A stretch of 64,000 nt of DNA, taken from Rebecca billardiae RCC1528. Lineage: Eukaryota; Haptophyta. The notes beneath the pieces were generated by a model. The model saw only the letters and a program-made list of their open reading frames with translations. It was not told the origin of the DNA and did no database searches. How positions within the stretch are numbered: the first letter of the stretch is position 1; each line of letters opens with the position of its first letter. The position numbers were made by a program, and so were the translations under genes. Shown piece by piece: positions 12,001 to 24,000 of the stretch. The stretch is from NCBI GenBank assembly GCA_965240325.2, contig OZ251223.1:1302001-1366000 (forward strand), read 5' to 3'.

Positions 12001-15000
12001 GTGGACTCGGCGGCGGGCTCGGCGGCGGGCTCGGTGGTGGGCTCGGCGGCGGCGGTGACGGTGGCGGTGACGGTGGTGGTGACGGTGGCGGCGATGGCGG
12101 CGGCGAGGGCGGCGGGCTGGGCGGTGGACTTGGCGGTGGGCTCGGCGGCGGAGATGGCGGCGGAGACGGCGGCGGTGACGGTGGCGGGCTGGGCGGTGGA
12201 CTCGGTGGGGGCGATGGCGGAGGGCTGGGCGGTGGGCTGGGCGGTGGCGGCGACGGCGGTGGGCTTGGAGGCGGACTCGGTGGCGGGCTGGGCGGCGGCG
12301 CTGGCGGCGGGCTGGGCGGCGGGATTGGCGGCGGCGACGGTGGCGGCGACGGTGGCGGGCTCGGTGGTGGGCTCGGCGGCGGCAATGGAGGTGGGGACGG
12401 CGGTGGGCTCGGCGGCGGAGACGGCGGCGGGCTGGGAGGCGGGCTTGGCGGCGGGCTCGGCGGTGGGCTTGGCGGCGGGCTGGGCGGGGGCGGTGACGGC
12501 GGCGGCGATGGCGGCGGGCTCGGTGGCGGCGAGGGCGGCGGCGCCGGTGGCGGGCTGGGCGGCGGGCTCGGCGGTGGCGACGGCGGTGGCGATGGCGGAG
12601 GAGACGGCGGTGGCGACGGTGGGGGCGACGGCGGAGGCGATGGCGGTGGGTTGGGCGGTGGGCTGGGCGGTGGGCTGGGGGGCGGAGGCGACGGCGGCGG
12701 GCTTGGCGGCGGGCTCGGCGGCGGCGACGGTGGCGGCGACGGTGGTGGCGATGGGGGCGGGCTCGGCGGCGGGCTGGGCGGCTGGCTCGGAGGCGGGCTC
12801 GGGGGTGGCGAGGGCGGCGGTGCCGGGGGTGGGCTCGGCGGCGGGCTGGGCGGCGGTGATGGTGGCGGGGACGGCGGCGGCGATGGCGGCGGGGACGGGG
12901 GCGGGCTCGGTGGTGGGCTCGGCGGAGGGCTCGGCGGCGGCAACGGTGGGGGCGACGGCGGCGGCGACGGCGGTGGACTGGGCGGTGGGCTGGGCGGCGG
13001 GCTCGGCGGCGGAGGCGACGGCGGCGGGCTGGGCGGCGGGCTGGGCGGCGGGCTCGGCGGCGGCGAAGGTGGTGGTGAGGGCGGTGGACTTGGCGGCGGA
13101 GACGGCGGTGGACTCGGCGGCGGGCTCGGCGGCGGGCTCGGTGGTGGGCTCGGTGGCGGCGGAGATGGCGGCGGAGACGGTGGTGGTGATGGTGGCGGCG
13201 ATGGCGGCGGCGCGGGTGGAGGGCTGGGCGGCGGACTGGGTGGCGGGCTCGGCGGCGGAGATGGCGGCGGAGACGGCGGCGGTGACGGTGGCGGGCTGGG
13301 CGGCGGGCTGGGCGGAGGCGATGGCGGAGGGCTGGGCGGTGGGCTGGGCGGTGGCGGCGACGGCGGTGGGCTTGGAGGCGGACTCGGTGGCGGGCTGGGC
13401 GGTGGCGATGGTGGCGGGCTGGGCGGTGGGCTCGGCGGCGGCGACGGTGGCGGCGACGGTGGCGGGCTCGGTGGTGGGCTCGGCGGCGGCAATGGAGGTG
13501 GGGACGGCGGTGGGCTCGGCGGTGGAGACGGCGGCGGGCTGGGAGGCGGGCTCGGCGGCGGACTCGGCGGCGGGCTGGGCGGCGGGCTGGGCGGGGGCGG
13601 TGATGGCGGTGGCGACGGCGGTGGGCTCGGTGGCGGCGAGGGCGGCGGCGCCGGTGGCGGGCTGGGCGGCGGGCTTGGTGGTGGCGACGGCGGTGGCGAT
13701 GGCGGCGGGGACGGCGGCGGCGACGGTGGGGGCGACGGCGGTGGCGATGGCGGTGGACTGGGCGGTGGGCTGGGCGGTGGGCTGGGGGGCGGCGGCGACG
13801 GCGGCGGGCTGGGCGGTGGGCTCGGCGGCGGGCTGGGCGGCGGCGACGGCGGCGGGCTGGGTGGCGGGCTTGGTGGCGGGCTCGGCGGCGGCGATGGCGG
13901 CGGGCTGGGCGGTGGGCTGGGCGGCGGAGACGGAGGCGGGCTTGGCGGCGGGCTCGGCGGTGGGCTCGGCGGCGGGCTGGGCGGCGGCGGAGATGGCGGC
14001 GGGGACGGTGGTGGTGATGGTGGCGGCGAGGGCGGCGGTGCTGGGGGCGGGCTGGGCGGCGGACTCGGCGGCGGCAACGGCGGCGGCGACGGCGGCGGCG
14101 ACGGCGGTGGGGACGGCGGCGGGCTCGGCGGCGGGCTCGGCGGTGGCGACGGCGGCGGGCTCGGTGGCGGGGTAGGCGGCGGGCTCGGTGGCGGGGAGGG
14201 CGGCGGGCTGGGCGGTGGGCTGGGTGGCGGTGGCGACGGAGGTGGGCTTGGCGGCGGGCTTGGCGGCGGGCTTGGCGGCGGGCTTGGCGGCGGGTTTGGC
14301 GGCGGGCTTGGCGGCGGGGAAGGCGGCGGCGACGGTGGCGGGGACGGCGGCGGGCTCGGCGGCGGAGACGGAGGCGGGCTCGGCGGTGGGCTCGGCGGTG
14401 GACTCGGTGGCGGGCTGGGTGGAGGCGGCGACGGCGGCGGCGACGGTGGTGGTGATGGTGGTGGCGAAGGCGGCGGCGCCGGTGGGGGGCTCGGTGGAGG
14501 ACTGGGCGGCGGGCTCGGCGGCGGAGACGGCGGCGGCGATGGCGGCGGGGACGGCGGCGGGCTCGGAGGCGGGCTCGGCGGCGGGCTCGGTGGGGGGCTC
14601 GGAGGTGGGCTGGGCGGCGGCGGCGATGGCGGAGGGCTGGGCGGTGGGCTCGGCGGCGGGCTCGGCGGCGGCAATGGCGGCGGGCTGGGCGGTGGGCTGG
14701 GCGGTGGTGATGGCGGCGGCGACGGCGGCGGACTCGGCGGCGGGCTGGGCGGTGGGCTTGGCGGCGGAGACGGCGGCGGCGATGGCGGCGGGGACGGCGG
14801 CGGACTCGGCGGCGGGCTGGGCGGCGGGCTCGGCGGTGGGCTCGGCGGCGGGCTGGGCGGAGGTGGCGACGGCGGCGGCGATGGAGGAGGGCTCGGTGGC
14901 GGCGAGGGTGGGGGCACCGGAGGCGGGCTCGGCGGAGGGCTGGGTGGCGGTGACGGTGGCGGCGACGGCGGCGGCGATGGAGGCGGTGACGGCGGCGGGC

Positions 15001-18000
15001 TCGGCGGCGGGCTCGGCGGCGGCGAAGGTGGCGGGCTGGGTGGTGGACTGGGTGGCGGCGGCGACGGTGGCGGGCTGGGAGGCGGGCTCGGCGGTGGGCT
15101 TGGCGGTGGCGACGGCGGCGGGCTGGGCGGCGGGGACGGCGGCGGCGACGGCGGCGGCGATGGCGGTGGCGATGGGGGAGGACTCGGCGGCGGACTCGGC
15201 GGCGGAGACGGAGGCGGGCTCGGTGGTGGGCTCGGTGGCGGGCTCGGCGGCGGTGGGGACGGCGGCGGTGATGGCGGTGGTGATGGTGGCGGCGAGGGCG
15301 GCGGCGCCGGGGGCGGGCTCGGCGGCGGGCTGGGCGGCGGTGATGGTGGTGGCGACGGCGGCGGGGATGGCGGTGGCGACGGCGGCGGGCTTGGCGGCGG
15401 GCTGGGCGGTGGCGACGGCGGCGGAGACGGCGGCGGGCTCGGTGGCGGGTTTGGCGGCGGGCTCGGCGGAGGGCTGGGCGGTGGGCTGGGCGGTGGCGGC
15501 GACGGAGGTGGATTTGGCGGCGGGCTCGGCGGCGGGCTCGGCGGAGGCGAAGGCGGCGGGCTGGGCGGCGGACTCGGCGGCGGCGACGGGGGCGGCGACG
15601 GCGGCGGCGATGGCGGAGGGCTCGGTGGCGGGGAGGGCGGCGGGAAAGGCGGCGGGCTGGGCGGCGGGCTGGGCGGCGGACTTGGTGGCGGCGACGGTGG
15701 CGGTGACGGCGGCGGTGACGGCGGCGGACTCGGCGGCGGAGACGGAGGCGGGCTCGGTGGCGGGCTCGGTGGCGGGCTCGGCGGCGGTGGGGACGGCGGC
15801 GGTGATGGCGGTGGTGATGGTGGCGGCGAGGGCGGCGGCGCCGGGGGCGGGCTCGGCGGCGGGCTGGGCGGCGGTGATGGTGGTGGCGACGGCGGCGGGG
15901 ATGGCGGTGGCGACGGCGGCGGGCTTGGCGGCGGGCTGGGCGGTGGCGACGGCGGCGGAGACGGCGGCGGGCTCGGTGGCGGGCTCGGCGGCGGGCTCGG
16001 CGGAGGGCTGGGCGGTGGGCTGGGCGGTGGCGGCGACGGAGGTGGACTTGGCGGCGGGCTCGGCGGCGGGCTCGGCGGAGGCGAAGGCGGCGGGCTGGGC
16101 GGCGGACTCGGCGGCGGCGACGGGGGCGGCGACGGAGGCGGCGATGGCGGAGGGCCCGGTGGCGGGGAGGGCGGCGGGAAAGGCGGCGGGCTGGGCGGCG
16201 GGCTGGGCGGCGGACTTGGTGGCGGTGACGGCGGCGGTGACGGCGGCGGTGACGGCGGCGGACTCGGCGGCGGAGACGGAGGCGGGCTCGGTGGCGGGCT
16301 CGGTGGCGGGCTCGGCGGCGGTGGGGACGGCGGCGGTGATGGCGGTGGTGATGGTGGCGGCGAGGGCGGCGGCGCCGGGGGCGGGCTCGGCGGCGGGCTG
16401 GGCGGCGGTGATGGTGGTGGCGACGGCGGCGGGGATGGCGGTGGCGACGGCGGCGGGCTTGGCGGCGGGCTGGGCGGTGGCGACGGCGGCGGAGACGGCG
16501 GCGGGGTCGGTGGCGGGCTCGGCGGCGGGCTTGGCGGCGGGCTGGGCGGTGGGCTGGGCGGTGGCGGCGACGGAGGTGGACTTGGCGGCGGGCTCGGCGG
16601 CGGGCTCGGCGGAGGCGAAGGCGGCGGGCTGGGCGGCGGACTCGGCGGCGGCGACGGGGGCGGCGACGGCGGCGGCGATGGCGGAGGGCTCGGTGGCGGG
16701 GAGGGCGGCGGGAAAGGCGGCGGGCTGGGCGGCGGGCTGGGCGGCGGACTTGGTGGCGGCGACGGTGGCGGTGATGGCGGCGGTGACGGCGGCGGGCTCG
16801 GCGGCGGGCTCGGTGGCGGGCTCGGTGGTGGGCTTGGCGGTGGACTTGGCGGAGGTGGCGACGGCGGCGGCGAGGGCGGTGGTGATGGTGGCGGCAAGGG
16901 CGGCGGAGATGGTGGCGGTGACGGTGGTGGTGATGGTGGCGGCGATGGCGGCGGCGCGGGCGGCGGGCTCGGTGGCGGGCTTGGTGGCGGGCTCGGCGGC
17001 GGAGATGGCGGCGGTGACGGCGGCGGTGACGGCGGTGGCGACGGCGGCGGGCTTGGTGGGGGCGATGGCGGAGGGCTGGGCGGTGGGCTGGGCGGCGGCG
17101 GCGACGGCGGCGGGCTGGGAGGCGGGCTCGGCGGCGGGCTTGGCGGCGGCGACGGCGGCGGGCTGGGTGGCGGGCTTGGTGGCGGGCTCGGCGGCGGCGA
17201 TGGTGGCGGGCTGGGCGGTGGGCTGGGGGGCGGAGACGGCGGCGGGCTCGGCGGTGGGCTCGGCGGCGGGCTCGGTGGCGGGCTCGGCGGTGGTGGCGAC
17301 GGCGGTGGCGAAGGTGGTGGCGACGGTGGCGGCGAGGGCGGCGGCGCCGGGGGCGGGCTTGGCGGCGGCGAGGGCGGTGGCGACGGTGGCGGCGAGGGCG
17401 GCGGGGACGGCGGTGGTGACGGTGGAGGCGACGGCGGCGGGCTGGGCGGTGGACTGGGCGGTGGGCTCGGTGGTGGGCTGGGCGGCGGCGGCGACGGAGG
17501 CGGGCTGGGCGGCGGACCCGGTGGCGGGCTGGGCGGCGGCGACGGCGGCGGGCTGGGTGGCGGGCTCGGCGGCGGGCTCGGAGGAGGCGACGGTGGGGGC
17601 GACGGCGGGGGGCTAGGTGGCGGAGACGGCGGGGGGCTCGGCGGCGGGCTCGGCGGCGGGCTCGGCGGCGGGCTCGGAGGAGGCGGCGAGGGCGGCGGAG
17701 ACGGCGGCGGAGACGGTGGCGGCGAGGGCGGCGGGGACGGGGGCGGGCTGGGCGGCGGCGAGGGCGGTGGCGAGGGCGGCGGCGAGGGCGGTGTGGACGG
17801 CGGGGGCGACGGCGGCGGCGACGGCGGCGGCGATGGTGGTGGACTGGGAGGCGGGCTCGGCGGTGGGCTTGGAGGCGGCGGCGAAGGAGGCGGGCTGGGC
17901 GGAGGGCTGGGCGGTGGGCTGGGCGGTGGAGACGGCGGCGGGCTGGGTGGCGGGCTCGGCGGCGGGCTCGGAGGAGGCGACGGTGGGGGCGACGGCGGGG

Positions 18001-21000
18001 GGCTAGGTGGCGGAGACGGCGGTGGGCTCGGCGGCGGGCTCGGCGGCGGGCTCGGCGGCGGGCTCGGGGGCGGTGGCGACGGCGGCGGCGACGGTGGTGG
18101 CGAGGGTGGTGGCAAGGGCGGCGGCATCGGCGGCGGGCTGGGAGGCGGCGAGGGTGGTGGCGATGGCGGTGGCGATGGCGGCGGGGACGGCGGCGGCGAG
18201 GGTGGTGGCGAGGGCGGTGGCGATGGCGGCGGGGATGGCGGTGGGGAAGGCGGCGGGCTCGGCGGCGGGCTGGGTGGTGGCGAGGGCGGAGGGCTGGGCG
18301 GTGGGCTGGGCGGCGGCGGCGACGGCGGCGGGCTGGGAGGCGGGCTCGGCGGCGGGCTCGGCGGCGGGCTGGGCGGCGGGCTGGGTGGCGGGCTCGGCGG
18401 CGGGCTCGGCGGTGGCGACGGCGGAGGGCTCGGCGGTGGGCTCGGTGGCGGCGACGGAGGCGGGCTCGGCGGCGGGCTCGGCGGTGGGCTCGGTGGCGGG
18501 CTGGGTGGAGGTGGCGACGGCGGCGGCGATGGTGGTGGTGATGGTGGTGGCGAGGGCGGCGGTGCCGGAGGCGGGCTCGGCGGAGGGCTGGGTGGCGGCG
18601 ACGGCGGCGGAGATGGCGGCGGTGAGGGCGGTGGTGAGGGCGGCGGGCTCGGCGGCGGGCTCGGCGGCGGCGATGGCGGAGGGCTGGGTGGTGGGCTGGG
18701 TGGCGGCGGAGACGGTGGCGGGCTGGGCGGCGGCGACGGCGGCGGGCTGGGCGGTGGCGACGGCGGAGGGCTGGGCGGTGGCGACGGCGGTGGCGACGGC
18801 GGCGGCGATGGCGGAGGGCTGGGCGGTGGGCTCGGCGGTGGACTCGGCGGCGGAGACGGAGGCGGGCTTGGTGGTGGGCTCGGTGGCGGGCTGGGCGGAG
18901 GTGGCGACGGCGGCGGCGACGGTGGTGGTGATGGTGGTGGCGAGGGCGGCGGTGCCGGAGGCGGGCTCGGCGGAGGGCTGGGTGGCGGCGACGGCGGCGG
19001 AGATGGCGGCGGTGACGGCGGTGGTGACGGCGGCGGGCTCGGCGGCGGGCTGGGTGGTGGCGATGGCGGAGGGCTGGGTGGTGGGCTGGGCGGTGGCGGT
19101 GACGGAGGCGGGCTGGGAGGCGGGCTCGGCGGTGGGCTGGGCGGTGGCGACGGCGGTGGGCTGGGCGGCGGCGACGGCGGCGGCGACGGCGGCGGCGATG
19201 GTGGCGGTGATGGGGGTGGGCTCGGCGGCGGGCTCGGCGGCGGGCTCGGCGGCGGGCTCGGCGGCGGGCTCGGCGGTGGGCTCGGCGGCGGTGGGGACGG
19301 CGGCGGTGATGGCGGTGGTGATGGTGGCGGCGAGGGCGGCGGCGCTGGGGGCGGGCTCGGCGGCGGGCTGGGTGGCGGTGATGGCGGTGGTGATGGTGGC
19401 GGGCTCGGCGGCGGGCTGGGTGGTGGCGATGGCGGAGGGCTGGGTGGCGGTGATGGTGGCGGCGACGGCGGCGGGGATGGTGGTGGCGACGGCGGCGGGC
19501 TTGGCGGAGGGCTGGGCGGTGGGCTGGGTGGCGGCGGCGACGGCGGCGGGCTGGGGGGCGGGCTGGGCGGCGGGCTCGGCGGCGGCGACGGCGGAGGGCT
19601 GGGCGGTGGCGACGGCGGCGGCGAAGGAGGCGGCGTTGGTGGCGGCGATGGCGGAGGGCTCGGTGGCGGGCTGGGCGGCGGGAAAGGTGGCGGGCTGGGC
19701 GGCGGGCTTGGCGGCGGAGACGGAGGCGGGCTCGGTGGCGGGCTTGGTGGTGGGCTTGGCGGAGGGCTGGGCGGAGGTGGCGACGGCGGCGGCGACGGTG
19801 GTGGTGATGGTGGCGGCGAGGGCGGAGGCGCCGGGGGCGGGCTCGGCGGCGGACTCGGTGGCGGTGATGGCGGCGGTGACGGCGGGGGAGATGGTGGTGG
19901 GGACGGCGGCGGGCTTGGCGGAGGGCTGGGCGGTGGCGACGGCGGGGGAGACGGCGGCGGGCTCGGCGGCGGGCTTGGAGGCGGCGAGGGAGGAGGACTG
20001 GGCGGTGGGCTGGGCGGCGGCGGCGACGGCGGCGGGCTGGGCGGCGGGCTCGGCGGCGGGCTCGGCGGTGGTGACGGCGGAGGGCTGGGCGGCGGCGACG
20101 GCGGCGGCGACGGCGGCGGCGACGGTGGTGGGCTCGGCGGAGGGCTCGGCGGTGGGCTCGGCGGCGGCGGCGATGGCGGCGGAGACGGTGGCGGAGACGG
20201 TGGCGGCGAGGGCGGCGGCGCCGGGGGCGGGCTCGGCGGCGGCGAGGGCGGTGGCGACGGTGGCGGCGAGGGCGGCGGGGACGGCGGTGGTGACGGTGGA
20301 GGCGACGGCGGCGGCGATGGCGGTGGATTGGGCGGTGGGCTCGGTGGTGGGCTGGGCGGCGGCGGCGACGGAGGCGGGCTGGGAGGTGGACTAGGCGGCG
20401 GGCTCGGCGGTGGAGACGGAGGCGGGCTGGGTGGCGGGCTTGGCGGCGGGCTTGGCGGAGGCGACGGTGGGGGCGACGGCGGGGGGCTCGGTGGCGGAGA
20501 CGGCGGCGGAGACGGAGGCGGGCTCGGCGGCGGGCTCGGCGGTGGGCTCGGCGGAGGCGGGGAGGGCGGCGGCGACGGTGGTGGCGACGGTGGCGGCGAG
20601 GGTGGCGGCGACGGCGGCGGGGATGGTGGTGGCGACGGCGGCGGGCTTGGTGGAGGGCTCGGCGGTGGCGACGGCGGCGGAGACGGCGGAGGGCTCGGCG
20701 GCGGGCTCGGCGGCGGCGATGGCGGAGGGCTGGGCGGTGGGCTGGGCGGCGGCGGCGACGGAGGCGGGCTGGGAGGCGGGCTCGGTGGCGGGCTCGGCGG
20801 TGGCGACGGCGGTGGACTAGGCGGTGGGCTGGGCGGCGGGCTTGGTGGCGGCGACGGTGGCGGTGACGGAGGCGGGCTTGGTGGCGGACTCGGTGGTGGA
20901 GACGGTGGCGGGCTCGGCGGCGGGCTCGGCGGGGGGCTCGGCGGCGGGGGCGACGGCGGTGGCGACGGTGGTGGCGACGGTGGCGGCGATGGCGGCGGGC

Positions 21001-24000
21001 TGGGCGGCGGGCTGGGCGGCGGCGACGGCGGTGGCGACGGTGGCGGCGAGGGCGGCGGGGACGGCGGTGGCGACGGTGGAGGCGACGGCGGCGGGCTTGG
21101 CGGTGGGCTCGGCGGTGGGCTCGGTGGTGGGCTGGGCGGCGGCGGCGAAGGTGGAGGGCTGGGTGGCGGGCTCGGCGGCGGGCTGGGCGGCGGCGACGGA
21201 GGCGGGCTGGGTGGCGGGCTCGGCGGCGGCGACGGTGGCGGCGACGGTGGCGGCGATGGCGGTGGACTCGGTGGTGGGGACGGCGGCGGGCTCGGCGGCG
21301 GGCTTGGCGGCGGGCTCGGCGGCGGGCTCGGGGGCGGTGGCGATGGCGGCGGCGACGGTGGTGGCGACGGTGGCGGCGAGGGCGGCGGCATCGGGGGCGG
21401 GCTGGGAGGCGGCGAGGGTGGTGGCGACGGCGGCGGCGATGGCGGCGGGGACGGCGGCGGCGAGGGCGGTGGCGACGGCGGTGGCGATGGCGGCGGGGAT
21501 GGCGGTGGGGACGGCGGCGGGCTCGGCGGCGGGCTGGGCGGTGGCGAGGGCGGAGGGCTGGGCGGCGGGCTGGGCGGCGGCGGCGACGGAGGCGGGCTGG
21601 GAGGCGGACTCGGCGGCGGGCTGGGCGGCGGAGACGGCGGCGGGCTGGGTGGCAGGCTCGGCGGCGGGCTCGGAGGAGGCGACGGTGGCGGCGATGGCGG
21701 GGGGCTTGGTGGCGGAGACGGCGGCGGGCTCGGCGGTGGGCTCGGCGGCGGGCTCGGCGGTGGGCTCGGCGGCGGTGGCGACGGTGGCGGCGACGGTGGT
21801 GGCGACGGTGGCGGCGAGGGCGGCAGGCTGGGCGGCGGGCTGGGCGGCGGCGACGGCGGTGGCGACGGTGGCGGCGAGGGCGGCGGGGACGGCGGTGGCG
21901 ACGGTGGAGGCGACGGCGGCGGGCTTGGCGGTGGGCTCGGCGGTGGGCTCGGTGGTGGGCTGGGCGGCGGCGGCGAAGGCGGAGGGCTGGGTGGCGGGCT
22001 CGGCGGCGGGCTGGGCGGCGGCGACGGAGGCGGGCTGGGTGGCGGACTCGGCGGCGGCGACGGTGGCGGCGACGGTGGCGGCGATGGCGGTGGACTCGGT
22101 GGTGGGGACGGCGGCGGGCTCGGCGGCGGGCTCGGCGGCGGGCTCGGCGGCGGGCTCGGGGGCGGTGGCGACGGCGGCGGCGACGGTGGTGGCGACGGTG
22201 GCGGCGAGGGCGGCGGCATCGGGGGCGGGCTGGGAGGCGGCGAGGGTGGTGGCGACGGCGGCGGCGATGGCGGCGGGGACGGCGGCGGCGAGGGCGGTGG
22301 CGACGGCGGTGGCGATGGCGGCGGGGATGGCGGTGGGGACGGCGGCGGGCTCGGCGGCGGGCTGGGCGGTGGCGAGGGCGGAGGGCTGGGCGGCGGGCTG
22401 GGCGGCGGCGGCGACGGAGGCGGGCTGGGAGGCGGACTCGGCGGCGGGCTGGGCGGCGGCGACGGCGGCGGGCTGGGTGGCGGGCTCGGCGGCGGGCTCG
22501 GAGGAGGCGACGGTGGCGGCGATGGCGGGGGGCTTGGTGGCGGAGACGGCGGCGGGCTCGGCGGTGGGCTCGGCGGCGGGCTCGGCGGTGGGCTCGGCGG
22601 CGGTGGCGACGGTGGCGGCGACGGTGGTGGCGACGGTGGCGGCGAGGGCGGCGGGCTGGGCGGCGGGCTGGGCGGCGGCGACGGCGGTGGCGACGGTGGC
22701 GGCGAGGGCGGCGGGGACGGCGGTGGCGACGGTGGAGGCGACGGCGGCGGGCTTGGCGGTGGGCTCGGCGGTGGGCTCGGTGGTGGGCTGGGCGGCGGCG
22801 GCGAAGGCGGAGGGCTGGGTGGCGGGCTCGGCGGCGGGCTGGGCGGCGGCGACGGAGGCGGGCTGGGTGGCGGGCTCGGCGGCGGCGACGGTGGCGGCGA
22901 CGGTGGCGGCGATGGCGGTGGACTCGGTGGTGGGGACGGCGGCGGGCTCGGCGGCGGGCTTGGCGGCGGGGCTCGGCGGCGGGCTCGGGGGCGGTGGCGA
23001 TGGCGGCGGCGACGGTGGTGGCGACGGTGGCGGCGAGGGCGGCGGCATCGGGGGCGGGCTGGGAGGCGGCGAGGGTGGTGGCGACGGCGGCGGCGATGGC
23101 GGCGGGGACGGCGGCGGCGAGGGCGGTGGCGACGGCGGTGGCGATGGCGGCGGGGATGGCGGTGGGGACGGCGGCGGGCTCGGCGGCGGGCTGGGCGGTG
23201 GCGAGGGCGGAGGGCTGGGCGGCGGGCTGGGCGGCGGCGGCGACGGAGGCGGGCTGGGAGGCGGACTCGGCGGCGGGCTGGGCGGCGGCGACGGCGGCGG
23301 GCTGGGTGGCGGGCTCGGCGGCGGGCTCGGAGGAGGCGACGGTGGCGGCGATGGCGGGGGGCTTGGTGGCGGAGACGGCGGCGGGCTCGGCGGTGGGCTC
23401 GGCGGCGGGCTCGGCGGTGGGCTCGGCGGCGGTGGGCGACGGTGGCGGCGACGGTGGTGGCGACGGTGGCGGCGAGGGCGGCGGGCTGGGCGGCGGGCTG
23501 GGCGGCGGCGACGGCGGTGGCGACGGTGGCGGCGAGGGCGGCGGGGACGGCGGTGGCGACGGTGGAGGCGACGGCGGCGGGCTTGGCGGTGGGCTCGGCG
23601 GTGGGCTCGGTGGTGGGCTGGGCGGCGGCGGCGAAGGCGGAGGGCTGGGTGGCGGGCTCGGCGGCGGGCTGGGCGGCGGCGACGGAGGCGGGCTGGGTGG
23701 CGGGCTCGGCGGCGGCGACGGTGGCGGCGACGGTGGCGGCGATGGCGGTGGACTCGGTGGTGGGGACGGCGGCGGGCTCGGCGGCGGGCTTGGCGGCGGG
23801 CTCGGCGGCGGGCTCGGGGGCGGTGGCGATGGCGGCGGCGACGGTGGTGGCGACGGTGGCGGCGAGGGCGGCGGCATCGGGGGCGGGCTGGGAGGCGGCG
23901 AGGGTGGTGGCGACGGCGGCGGCGATGGCGGCGGGGACGGCGGCGGCGAGGGCGGTGGCGACGGCGGTGGCGATGGCGGCGGGGATGGCGGTGGGGACGG

